Positions 45,110-54,812 of a stretch of 64,000 bases of DNA are shown in pieces. The notes beneath the pieces were generated by a model, which made no database searches, was not told the DNA's origin, and worked only from the letters and a program-made list of their open reading frames with translations. This DNA comes from Eukaryota sp. TZLM1-RC (Eukaryota; Metamonada: BaSk clade): assembly GCA_040285825.1 (NCBI GenBank), contig JAUPSS010000004.1:1054001-1118000 (forward strand). Reading direction: 5' to 3'. Each line of letters starts with the position of its first letter. Positions within the stretch are counted from its first letter, which is position 1. Both the position numbers and the translations under genes were made by a program.

Positions 45110-48100
45110 TTAAAACTCCACATCCTCAAAACCTGCCTCCCCTACATCAAAACAATTAATTGCTAAAGATTCAGAAAATTTCCCAAAAGAAGATAGTGAA
45201 TCAGAAATTAGTTTTACCATTCCCTTAAAAATAGAAAATACAATCCTGTTTTGCCAGTAAACACGATTGAAAATTCTTCCAGTTCTTTCCTTTACAACTA
45301 CAACAAAATCCTCAAGGAAAGCCATAGCAGCCTTACCTAGAGATCCAAGCAAAGAAAAAACAAATGGACATAAATTATATTGGGCATGAGAATTTTCATT
45401 AACCGAGGAAATGGGTTTCGCATATTTAGCAATTTTATATTTTTCGCCTGCAAGAAGAGGATTATTTACATCCGAGTTAATCAGATGTTCGTTAGAGGAA
45501 TTACAAGGGTCATTAGACATGGCGTCCAAAATAGTAAAACTACCATTTAAACCAAGAACAACTAGATCACCTCTAGTCAGACCCATAGAAGCTCTGTTGT
45601 AACGCGTACTATCAATATTGGGATCATCAAGAATTAATTTTGATAACAGCGGTTCTAAAAAGGAATTTACTCGATATGATTTGCACATTACATAAATTTG
45701 GTCCCTGACGTTATTATGCACTTTGCTTCTGAACGTAATGAAATGTTTACAGTTCAAAAGATGAGTAAACAAAAGAGGTTTACCACATTTACAAGTTTGA
45801 ATAAAATTAAAATTTTGTAAAAAAAAATTACAAGTTAAATGATTGGGCAAATTGTTTGGCCACAGAAAACAACGAAAACGCATGTTTAGAAGCCATTCAT
45901 TGTTTTTTAACAAAAGTCCATAAACAGAAGGAACTTGAGTTACTAAAGCAGCAGCTGAACTATCACGAATATCCTTTAAAAAATTACCGAAAGCGGGATT
46001 TTTAGTTTTGGCCAAGCCAAATCTTACTTCATAATTCAAGCCTTCATATAATTTAACCAGATGGTGCTGAAGCTTTTTCAAGCAAAAACGTAAATTTGGA
46101 AGTGATCGGGTGGGAATTTCTTGAACATTTTGAGGAAAACACTGAATCCAGATATCACTAGGCAAATTTTCTAATTCAAATTGCAGTTGATTCAAGTAAA
46201 AATTTGATTCACCATTGATCAGATGAACATCAAAAGGGAACCTTTGGAAAAATTCAAAAACAAAATTTTTACCACCTCCCAAAAATGCAGCTCTACACAG
46301 AATCGAAGATTTGGTGAATCCAATTCCACCCAAATCTGCTGAACAAAATACATGACTTCGAATTAAAGATTCATTTACTTTTAATAAAGAAGAAAAAAAT
46401 TTGACTCGAAGTTTGTTAAAAGATCTGCAAAAATTGAGAGATACCGATGGGGGAGTTGACCTTAAAATATGAGTGAATTTTCCAGAATAACAAATTTTTA
46501 AAATAAAAAATTTGATGTGTTTCTCAATGTCACATTCAGCAATAAAACTAAGATCCTTGTCAAACTTCTCCAATAAATTGTTTAACTGGGAATAAATTTC
46601 ATCCAAATTGCCAAGCCAACATCCAAGAAACTTAAAAGCTTGTTGGTCATAATTGATAAAAGGAATCTGAGCTCCACCAATCATCAAAGATTGTTTTTCT
46701 CTACCAATCAAGAGACATTTAGATGGGTTCAGAGCTAATCCAATTTCTTTGTATTTCGCCGCAATGTCTTCAGAGACCCTAGAAATGCTTTCAAAAGAAC
46801 CAATAATAGAAATGTCATCCATATAGGCAACAATACGCAAATCAGGGAAATCTTGTTGTGTCATTTTAATAATATTATGAATAGCCAAACAAAACAGCAA
46901 AGGGCCAAGAGGATCACCTTGTTTCACATTAGAAGCAGATTCAAGGGTAAAGGAGTCAAAAATTAAGTCTGATTTTTTTCCATAAAATAAATAAAAATAT
47001 GCAGAAAGTTCAGGAAAATCTTGAAGAAGCACATCAAAAATACAATTACGTTTCACAGAATTGAAAGCATTTTTGAAATCCAAATTGAAAATATATTGAT
47101 GTTGTTGACTATTGAAAAAAACATCTGAAGTCATTGAAGCAACAGAAGCACCTTCAATAGTTTTTATACCAAATTGGAAAGGCTTCAAATAGTCCCTTGC
47201 TTTAGTAGAAATTCTGTTAAAAATAAGCGAAGAAAGCAATCTGGTTAATGACTCTCCAATAGCAATTGGTCTAACTCCATCGGGTTTGTCACCTTTACCA
47301 GGTTTAACTAAAGCAACTAAACGGGCAGCAGTCAATTCAGGCGGAGGAACATAATTCAAACACATTAAATTTTGAAAATAGGAAGCAAGATCCTCAACAA
47401 TTTCAGGAGCATTTTTACAGGCAGTTTTCAACAAATCAAAGGAAATGCCTGAAGGACCAGCAGCTTTTCCTTTTGGTAATTTAGCAACGGCATTCAATAC
47501 TTCTTGAGCCTGAAATGGATTTTCGAGCCAATATTGACAAATAGAAGGCTTACTGGGGCAAAAATTTTCAGTTGGATGGAGGGATTTCAATTTTTCAACA
47601 GTTTCGAGATTGTTATCAGCCAGTTTTCCCGAAAAAATATTTTTTAATCCGCTTCCATATCTACCTCTCAAAAACAATTTTCTTGCTTGAAAAGATGAAT
47701 TAGCTTTTCTCTGTTTTGGTTTGTAATTAATTTTCTTCTTATTCTTTTTGGCAAAGAATTTCCAAAATCTTGTTATGTTCCATTTGTATAATTTCAAATG
47801 CGAAGAAAAAGAACGCATTTCCATTGACATAGGAACAGAACTGGCAGGACTCACCTCTACAGGAATTTTAACAGGTGCACGAAGAGAATCACTTGTTTGA
47901 CAGTCAAAACAAAACAAGAGAGGGCGACCATTAGAAGAATTAGAGAGGAACTTTTTGCAAAAAGGACAATTATGTTTCAAGACATTATCCGTAGGATCAG
48001 GAGCAACAGTTTTTGGTAAATGAGTTTGATCAATATTTAAATCATAATTAACATCATCAGCAGAAACATTGGGAACAGGAGGAAGATTCAGTTCGGATGG

Positions 48101-48430
48101 CGTTTGCAAACTATTAACAATAGAAATATTGGTTTTCAGTCTCATTTTTTCGGTAATAATATCAGGACATTTTCTAATGTTATGACCAACCTTGCCACAT
48201 TTGGAACAGGTATGTCTTCTTTTTTGCACTTTTTCAGGCGTAATATCAGGGGCATCACACAAAGGCAAAAAATCTTTTTTAAAAATTTTCAAATTTTTTT
48301 GAGAAGAATTTTGAGCATAGCTTGAAGGGTGGGGAGAGTGGAGAAGTGAAGGGGATGAGCTTGATCTGATGGGTAGAATCTTTGCTTGGGCGTTCCAATC
48401 AGTATCAGAGTCACTATCAGTCAATGGCAT
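45110..48430 (-). CDS. RLE-B ORF: zinc knuckle, reverse transcriptase, CCHC finger, restriction-like endonuclease
   Basis: 1106 aa from the ATG at 48430 (MPLTDSDSDTDW), chosen because the 5' piece at 56793 starts identically; 30 upstream codons are also open. Domains: CCHC knuckle CSKCGKVGHNIRKC; a CPFC...CFDC pair; RT with KGKAAGPSGISFDLLK, FGIKTIEGASVAS, motif A LDFKNAFNSVKR, motif B VKQGDPLGPLLFCLAIH, motif C YMDD, LNPSKCLLIG and FLGCWLGN; thumb; finger CKCGKPLLFTHLLNCKHF; endonuclease GDLVVLGLNGSFTILDAM, with S-N-D where other copies read S-V-D; C-terminus EAGFEDVEF. It would nick DNA and copy its RNA at the target. Thirteen extra residues precede the finger because of the micro-insertion. 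RT residues are intact, so activity is possible. Confidence 0.9.
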   Translation of the reverse strand: MPLTDSDSDTDWNAQAKILPIRSSSSPSLLHSPHPSSYAQNSSQKNLKIFKKDFLPLCDAPDITPEKVQKRRHTCSKCGKVGHNIRKCPDIITEKMRLKTNISIVNSLQTPSELNLPPVPNVSADDVNYDLNIDQTHLPKTVAPDPTDNVLKHNCPFCKKFLSNSSNGRPLLFCFDCQTSDSLRAPVKIPVEVSPASSVPMSMEMRSFSSHLKLYKWNITRFWKFFAKKNKKKINYKPKQRKANSSFQARKLFLRGRYGSGLKNIFSGKLADNNLETVEKLKSLHPTENFCPSKPSICQYWLENPFQAQEVLNAVAKLPKGKAAGPSGISFDLLKTACKNAPEIVEDLASYFQNLMCLNYVPPPELTAARLVALVKPGKGDKPDGVRPIAIGESLTRLLSSLIFNRISTKARDYLKPFQFGIKTIEGASVASMTSDVFFNSQQHQYIFNLDFKNAFNSVKRNCIFDVLLQDFPELSAYFYLFYGKKSDLIFDSFTLESASNVKQGDPLGPLLFCLAIHNIIKMTQQDFPDLRIVAYMDDISIIGSFESISRVSEDIAAKYKEIGLALNPSKCLLIGREKQSLMIGGAQIPFINYDQQAFKFLGCWLGNLDEIYSQLNNLLEKFDKDLSFIAECDIEKHIKFFILKICYSGKFTHILRSTPPSVSLNFCRSFNKLRVKFFSSLLKVNESLIRSHVFCSADLGGIGFTKSSILCRAAFLGGGKNFVFEFFQRFPFDVHLINGESNFYLNQLQFELENLPSDIWIQCFPQNVQEIPTRSLPNLRFCLKKLQHHLVKLYEGLNYEVRFGLAKTKNPAFGNFLKDIRDSSAAALVTQVPSVYGLLLKNNEWLLNMRFRCFLWPNNLPNHLTCNFFLQNFNFIQTCKCGKPLLFTHLLNCKHFITFRSKVHNNVRDQIYVMCKSYRVNSFLEPLLSKLILDDPNIDSTRYNRASMGLTRGDLVVLGLNGSFTILDAMSNDPCNSSNEHLINSDVNNPLLAGEKYKIAKYAKPISSVNENSHAQYNLCPFVFSLLGSLGKAAMAFLEDFVVVVKERTGRIFNRVYWQNRIVFSIFKGMVKLISDSLSSFGKFSESLAINCFDVGEAGFEDVEF
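45789..45836 (+). mobile_element. 30-nt micro-insertion with 9-bp TSD, in frame
   Basis: TTACAAGTT is duplicated at 45789-45797 and 45828-45836. The 30 nt between (TGAATAAAATTAAAATTTTG and an A run) are the very end of an element A 3'UTR in plus orientation. Insert plus duplication is 39 nt, so the antisense B ORF gains 13 codons without a stop. The duplication also rebuilds the Thr-Cys-Lys of the finger. Confidence 0.9.
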
Positions 48431-48512
48431 CGTTTTGGCAAAGACACAGAACAACTTGGACGCCGTGACAGAAAGTGAAATATGAGAGGGTTGACCAGCG
48501 GAGGGAGAAAAA

Positions 48513-50010
48513 AAAATCAAGCCAAATTATATTCAATTGATGCTATTCGTCATTTGGGTTCGTTTTTAGGAAATAATGATGAAATTACCAAAAAATTGTT
48601 TGAAAAGTTGAACTCAATTTCTGACAAAATTGACCGAATGATGAATTTGGATATAAAAAAACACATCAAATTTACCATTATAAGACTCTGTTTTAGTTCC
48701 AATTTTAATCATATATTTCGATCTACAAATCCTCTCGTCACTAGACCTTTGGCTCAAAAGTTTAATGAGTTACGTGCAAAAGTTCTGTCTCAATTACTGG
48801 GATGTAAAATGTTTCAAATTCCAGATCATGCTTACCTTAGTCCACATTATGGTGGTTTAGGGTGGACGAAGGCTTCTATTCTTACCTCGTGTGCTTTTGT
48901 TGGTGGATGCAGAAATGCAATCTTTGAGTTTTCCGAAAGATTTGCAGATTGGGAAGATTTATTGATGACAACGCAAAGTTCCACTGTTTTTGCATTAAAT
49001 GAAGAAATTTCAAGAATTGATGTAGAAAAATGGGGTCGATGTTTTCCCCAATCATTCAATGGCATTATTCCAGAAAAAAATGTATTAAATTTGAAGTACA
49101 CTCTTCGAACATTACAGAAAAGATTGACTGGAATGTATGAAAAAGATCTTTATAATAATATATGCAGCTCGGCTGTTTTAAATCAAGATCTTCACTCATT
49201 GTTATTGGAAAAGGGTGTTTGTGAAAACAAGTCGTCAGATTCTTCACTTTTTGTAACCATTGTACCACGAAGATTTGGATTGTGTGCCACTAATGAAGCA
49301 TTTGTAACAAAAATGAGATTATATTTGAACATCCCCATTAACCAATTATTATCAAAAGAAAAATGTATTTGTTCGAATTCACCTCAACCCATTTTGCGCC
49401 ATGCTCTGAATTGCTCTAAATTGATAACTTATCGTTCTTCATTACATGATGCTGTTAGAGACACTGTTTTCAATATGGCACAAACTGCAAGGATATCGTG
49501 TATCAAAGAGCCCCTGCTGAAGGAAACACTTTCTCTGAATAATTTTGGTTCTGATGATAGAGGTGATGTATACTGTGATTGGATTGATAATTCTGAAGCT
49601 ATTGTTGACTTTGTCTCATGTAATGTCTCCGGTGGCTGCCCTGGATTTTAAAGCAAAGAGAAACATAGAAAATATGATAAAGATATTGAAGAGGCAAATG
49701 TCGATAGAAGTACACAGCTGGTTTTTATTGCTTTCCCATTTTCGATAAATGGAAGATTATCAGTTGAAGCAGAAACTTTTTTGGATGACTTCCAAAAAAT
49801 GGTGCAAGAAAAAACAATGAAAAGATTTGATATTTTTTTATGGCGTTCACGGATTCAATTTGCCATTATTAATAGATTACCGCCGTTTTTCAATCGAATT
49901 AGAGAAGCTTTAGCTAGACAGCAAGCAAATCAAGATTTTGTAGAGGAAATCTTGGTTCAATGATAGTCGTCCCATTAGTTATGATTTAATTTAATTAAGT
50001 GTGCAAATTC
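48513..50010 (+). mobile_element. RLE-E non-LTR element, 5'-truncated
   Basis: Longest copy of family E. It starts just after RT (AIRHLGSFLGNNDEITKKLF), then KKHIKFTIIRLCFSSNFNHI, GGLGWTKASI, VGGCRNAIFEFSERF, the finger CICSNSPQPILRHALNCSKL, LHDAVRDTVFNMAQ and the endonuclease DDRGDVYCDW. A deletion with frameshift at about 49628 (after VDFVSCNV, compare the copy at 43720) separates it from the C-terminal part QEKTMKRFDIFLW to EEILVQ (stop at 49961). The 3'UTR has AAGTGTGCAAATTCAATAAA. It is placed head to head with element B. Confidence 0.82.
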
Positions 50011-50036
50011 AATAAATAAACTTTTAGACCTATGGA

Positions 50037-50523
50037 TTAGTATAATGTAGCAGCTTCATTAGCAACCCTATTAATTGTACTTTCTGGACCAATACAAGAA
50101 ATGTCATCCATGTAGGCTACCACTTGAAGGTCAGAATTTTCTTCTTTTAATTTTTTCAAAATTGGGTGAATTGCAAGACAAAAAAAGAAAGGACCTAAAG
50201 GGTCTCCTTGTTTAACTCCTGATAAAGAATCAAGATTAAAAGAATTAAAAATTAAATCAGATGAATTACCATAAAACCTATAAAAAAAGGTTTCGAGTTC
50301 AGGAAAATTTGATTTGATTTCTTTCCAAATTGAATCTCTTTTCACTGAATTGAAAGCATTTTTGAAATCAAGATTAAAAATGCAACTATTTTCGTGACAA
50401 TTGAAAAATAGATCAGATGTCAAAACCGCAACTGAAGCTCCATCTATGGTTTTGATTCCATATTGGAATGGAGAAAAGTATTCTTTAGCTTTTGTTGAAA
50501 TTCGGTTAAAAATTACTGAACAA
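50037..50523 (-). mobile_element. RLE-D RT-domain fragment in permuted order
   Basis: Family D RT: VIFNRISTKAKEYFSPFQYG, DGASVAVLTSDLFFN, motif A LDFKNAFNSVKR, motif B VKQGDPLGPFFFCLAIH, motif C YMDD, ending near ANEAATLY. It lies upstream of a D 3' end when read on the minus strand, so the order is 3' end then RT. The join (TAGTTTTTGTTCAGTAATTT) recurs at 57010-57035 in the opposite orientation. Confidence 0.8.
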
Positions 50524-51024
50524 AAACTAGAACTCAATATCCTCAATACATGCATCAACATCAACAAATCTTTTAAGCGCGCGATTTTCATACTCTATTC
50601 CCAATTGTAACAGTGCTTTGGTCAACATTTCTGGAATTGCTTTAAGAATACTAAAAACAATTCTATTGTGCCAGAAATTGAAGTTCAATTCTTTTACTGC
50701 TCTTTCTTTTATTAAACTTCTGAAACCTTCAAGAAATTTAATGCCAGATATTCCAATGTTACCAAAAAGAGAAACAGCAAATGGAACCAACTGATACTTG
50801 ACATGCTCATTACGTCCTAGCTGAGATAAGGGTTCATTGTATTTTTTGATTTTGCTCTTTTCAGCAAGGCAAAGTGAAGTATTATCTCTTTTAGCAAAGT
50901 CAATTGCTGAGTCTTTACAAACATCAACAGTGACAACATCAACAACTTTAATAACACCATCAGACGCAGGGGTAATTAAATCAGCACGGCGTTTCCCAAA
51001 AGTATTTTCATCTTCATTTTCAGA

Positions 51025-51637
51025 TTACAACCTTTGCACAAGTGGTTCAACAAAAGCTTCAATGTGATGACTTTTGCACTTAGCGTTTAGTTGGTCTCTA
51101 ACAGCATCGTGAACAACTGAGCGATATGTAATATTAAATTTGCAATTAAATAAATGATTCAGATTAATGAGCTGACCACAACGACAAATCAAATCATTTG
51201 GCACACTACATGGCCACAGAAAACACCTCATCCTGAAGGCAGTTGTCCATTGATGATCATTTAATAATAGACCATATACATTTGGAATCTGGGAAATAAG
51301 ACAACTTGAGCTACTATCCTTGAGGTCAATTAAAAAGTTTGCAAAAACGGGATTCTTTTCTTTAGCCAAGCTAAGACGAACAGTGAAATACAAGTTTTCA
51401 AAAACTTTTAATATCTTTTTCTGAAATTTAGCATATGCAAATTTCAAAGAAATCAAACTGCTCGGTGGAATTTCTTGAATATCAGCAGGAAAGCATTTGG
51501 ACCATATTTGAGGAGAGATGCATTCAATATCACTCTGCAAGGACACTAAATAGTCACTAACACAACATTCTATTAAATGCTGGTTTTCTTTTTTTGAGAA
51601 TTTGAAATTTATTTTCAACGCTAACAAAACATTAAAC
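51025..51637 (-). pseudogene. RLE-D linker and finger frame, array II unit a
   Basis: Open from the unit junction to the shared TAA after EPLVQRL. Contains the thumb, WPCSVPNDLICRCGQLINLN finger and HDAVRDQLNAKCKSHHIEAF. Differs from unit b in LNAKCKSH for LYAMCKSH and in one Tyr for Asp (ENLYFTVRL). The endonuclease part continues in the same frame after the stop. Confidence 0.65.
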
Positions 51638-52141
51638 AAAAAACTAAAACTCAATATCCTCAATACATGCATCAACATCATCAAATCTTTTAAGCGCGCG
51701 ATTTTCATACTCTATTCCCAATTGTAACAGTGCTTTGGTCAACATTTCTGGAATTGCTTTAAGAATACTAAAAACAATTCTATTGTGCCAGAAATTGAAG
51801 TTCAATTCTTTTACTGCTCTTTCTTTTATTAAACTTCTGAAACCTTCAAGAAATTTAATGCCAGATATTCCAATGTTACCAAAAAGAGAAACAGCAAATG
51901 GAACCAACTGATACTTGACATGCTCAATACGTCCTAGCTGAGATAAGGGTTCATTGTACTTTTTGATTTTGCTCTTTTCAGCAAAGCAAAGTGGAGTTTC
52001 ATCTCTTTTAGCAAAGTCAATTGCTGAGTCTTTACAAACATCAACAGTGACAACATCAACAACTTTAATAACACCATCAGACGCAGGGGTAATTAAATCA
52101 GCACGGCGTTTCCCAAAAGTATTTTCATCTTCATTTTCAGA

Positions 52142-52754
52142 TTACAACCTTTGCACAAGTGGTTCAACAAAAGCTTCAATGTGATGACTTTTGCACATAG
52201 CGTATAGTTGGTCTCTAACAGCATCGTGAACAACTGAGCGATATGTAATATTAAATTTGCAATTAAATAAATGATTCAGATTAATGAGCTGACCACAACG
52301 ACAAATCAAATCATTTGGCACACTACATGGCCACAGAAAACACCTCATCCTGAAGGCAGTTGTCCATTGATGATCATTTAATAATAGACCATATACATTT
52401 GGAATCTGGGAAATAAGACAACTTGAGCTACTATCCTTGAGGTCAATTAAAAAGTTTGCAAAAACGGGATTCTTTTCTTTAGCCAAGCTAAGACGAACAG
52501 TGAAATCCAAGTTTTCAAAAACTTTTAATATCTTTTTCTGAAATTTAGCATATGCAAATTTCAAAGAAATCAAACTGCTGGGTGGAATTTCTTGAATATC
52601 AGCAGGAAAGCATTTGGACCATATTTGAGGAGAGATGCATTCAATATCACTCTGCAAGGACACTAAATAGTCACTAACACAACATTCTATTAAATGCTGG
52701 TTTTCTTTTTTTGAGAATTTGAAATTTATTTTCAACGCTAACAAAACATTAAAC
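52142..52754 (-). pseudogene. RLE-D linker and finger frame, array II unit b
   Basis: Same segment as unit a, with the less altered residues LYAMCKSH and ENLDFTVRL, which match other families. It is therefore probably closest to the founding sequence. The shared TAA ends it before SENEDENTFGKRRADL. Confidence 0.65.
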
Positions 52755-53258
52755 AAAAAACTAAAACTCAATATCCTCAATACATGCATCAACATCATCA
52801 AATCTTTTAAGCGCGCGATTTTCATACTCTATTCCCAATTGTAACAGTGCTTTGGTCAACATTTCTGGAATTGCTTTAAGAATACTAAAAACAATTCTAT
52901 TGTGCCAGAAATTGAAGTTCAATTCTTTTCCTGCTCTTTCTTTTATTAAACTTCTGAAACCTTCAAGAAATTTAATGCCAGATATTCCAATGTTACCAAA
53001 AAGAGAAACAGCAAATGGAACCAACTGATACTTGACATGCTCATTACGTCCTAGCTGAGATAAGGGTTCATTGTATTTTTTGATTTTGCTCTTTTCAGCA
53101 AGGCAAAGTGAAGTATTATCTCTTTTAGCAAAGTCAATTGCTGAGTCTTTACAAACATCAACAGTGACAACATCAACAACTTTAATAACACCATCAGACG
53201 CAGGGGTAATTAAATCAGCACGGCGTTTCCCAAAAGTATTTTCATCTTCATTTTCAGA

Positions 53259-53872
53259 TTACAACCTTCGCACAAGTGGTTCAACAAAAGCTTCAATGTG
53301 ATGACTTTTGCACTTAGCGTTTAGTTGGTCTCTAACAGCATCGTGAACAACTGAGCGATATGTAATATTAAATTTGCAATTAAATAAATGATTCAGATTA
53401 ATGAGCTGACCACAACGACAAATCAAATCATTTGGCACACTACATGGCCACAGAAAACACCTCATCCTGAAGGCAGTTGTCCATTGATGATCATTTAATA
53501 ATAGACCATATACATTTGGAATCTGGGAAATAAGACAACTTGAGCTACTATCCTTGAGGTCAATTAAAAAGTTTGCAAAAACGGGATTCTTTTCTTTAGC
53601 CAAGCTAAGACGAACAGTGAAATACAAGTTTTCAAAAACTTTTAATATCTTTTTCTGAAATTTAGCATATGCAAATTTCAAAGAAATCAAACTGCTGGGT
53701 GGAATTTCTTGAATATCAGCAGGAAAGCATTTGGACCATATTTGAGGAGAGATGCATTCAATATCACTCTGCAAGGACACTAAATAGTCACTAACACAAC
53801 ATTCTATTAAATGCTGGTTTTTCTTTTTTTGAGAATTTGAAATTTATTTTCAACGCTAACAAAACATTAAAC
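53259..53872 (-). pseudogene. RLE-D linker and finger frame, array II unit c
   Basis: Nearly identical to unit a (LNAKCKSH, ENLYFTVRL) and unlike unit b, so the array has an a-b-a'-like variant order. One extra T in the junction run changes the frame across it. Ends EPLVRRL before the shared TAA. Confidence 0.65.
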
Positions 53873-54334
53873 AAAAAACTAAAACTCAATATCCTCAATA
53901 CATGCATCAACATCATCAAATCTTTTAAGCGCGCGATTTTCATACTCTATTCCCAATTGTAACAGTGCTTTGGTCAACATTTCTGGAATTGCTTTAAGAA
54001 TACTAAAAACAATTCGATTGTGCCAGAAATTGAAGTTCAATTCTTTTCCTGCTCTTTCTTTTATTAAACTTCTGAAACCTTCAAGAAATTTAATGCCAGA
54101 TATTCCAATGTTACCAAAAAGAGAAACAGCAAATGGAACCAACTGATACTTGACATGCTCAACACGTCCTAGCTGAGATAAGCGTTCATTGTACTTTTTG
54201 ATTTTGTTCTTTTCAGCAAAGCAAAGTGGAGTTTCATCTCTTTTAGCAAAATCAATTGCTGAGTCTTTACAAACATCAACAGTGACAACATCAACAACTT
54301 TAATAACACCATCAGACCCAGGGTTTTCCATTTC
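53873..54334 (-). mobile_element. RLE-D 3' part, last partial unit
   Basis: Open frame from PGSDGVIKVVDVVTVDVCKD to DVDACIEDIEF (stop at 53879). It has the proline-glycine (PGSDG) of family F and B endonucleases, where the other units read PASDG. It joins another element fragment at about 54335. Confidence 0.75.
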
Positions 54335-54552
54335 CCAGGGTTTGCTGGTTTTCAGGAAAACGTTTCAAAAATTCAAAAACGAAATTTTTTCCTCCACCGA
54401 TGAATGCAGCTTTACACAAATATCTTGATTTATGAAAATCCAGGCCTCCCAATTCTGTGCTACAAAAAATATGACTACGTAAAAAAAAGAATCAATATCA
54501 AGCAAATTAGCCAAAAATTTTGTTCTTAATTCATTAAAAATTCTGCAAAATT
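54335..54552 (-). mobile_element. RLE-type thumb-region fragment
   Basis: Codons resemble SLEFCRIFNELRTKFLANLL, then LGGLDFHKSRYLCKAAFIGG and GKNFVFEFLKRFPENQ, the segment between RT and finger. The family is unclear (C or D related). A frameshift lies in an A run near 54483. Confidence 0.6.
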
Positions 54553-54812
54553 CGAGAGAAGTTTTTTTTTGAAAAATTTTAATTTATTATTAAACTACAG
54601 TCTAAAAATCAATATCTTCAAAACAAGCTTCCACACCATCAAACCTCACAACAGCAATTTCTTCGTAATGTGCACTGACAGACATCAAAGCTTTCGAAAT
54701 CATTTTAGGAATTGATTTGAAAATAGTAAAAACATTACGATTTAGCCACAAGCGACGATCAAAACGCTTATTCATTCTTCTTTTCACAAGATTTTCAAAA
54801 TCATCAATAAAA
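54553..54812 (-). mobile_element. RLE-C 3' fragment
   Basis: The last 70 or so codons of family C (DDFENLVKRRMNKRFDRRLW, SIPKMISKALMSVSAHYEEI, ending FDGVEACFEDIDF, stop at 54602) and 3'UTR. It is interrupted at its upstream end by the element A tail at about 54813. Confidence 0.8.

Larger units (their letters stand above)
45067..48512 (-). mobile_element. RLE-B non-LTR retrotransposon, apparently complete
   Basis: The only copy with 5'UTR, full open frame and 3'UTR. The 5' end is at about 48512 (CTCCCTCC after a T/A run) and the 3'UTR ends TTGTTGAATAAAAA. The 5'UTR and first codons closely match the 5' piece at 56720-56880. It carries a 30-nt micro-insertion inside the ORF (45798-45827) that keeps the frame. 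No clear target-site duplication could be read because both flanks are other element fragments (E on the right, C/D on the left). Confidence 0.88.
50524..54330 (-). repeat. Array II: tandem repeats of a 1,117-bp RLE-D segment
   Basis: D stop codons at 50527, 51644, 52761 and 53879 give spacings of 1,117, 1,117 and 1,118 bp. Each full unit holds family D from NQHLIECCVSDYLVSLQSDI through VRLSLAKEKNPVFANFLIDL, the finger CRCGQLINLNHLFNC, and the endonuclease KRRADLITPASDGVIKVVDV to DVDACIEDIEF, plus about 70 bp of 3'UTR. Units join where the UTR (CAAATTCTCAAAAAAAG) meets the NQHLIE codons. All three full units share one in-frame TAA (for example at 52142-52144), so it predates amplification. 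The fourth unit is cut at PGSDG (54330). RT is absent throughout. Confidence 0.88.

Noticed and set aside
51025-51708. A real D protein starting MKIARLKDL across the unit junction
   Set aside because: Its first 40 or so residues read the end of the neighbouring unit in the wrong frame. It only looks like an N-terminus because the units abut.
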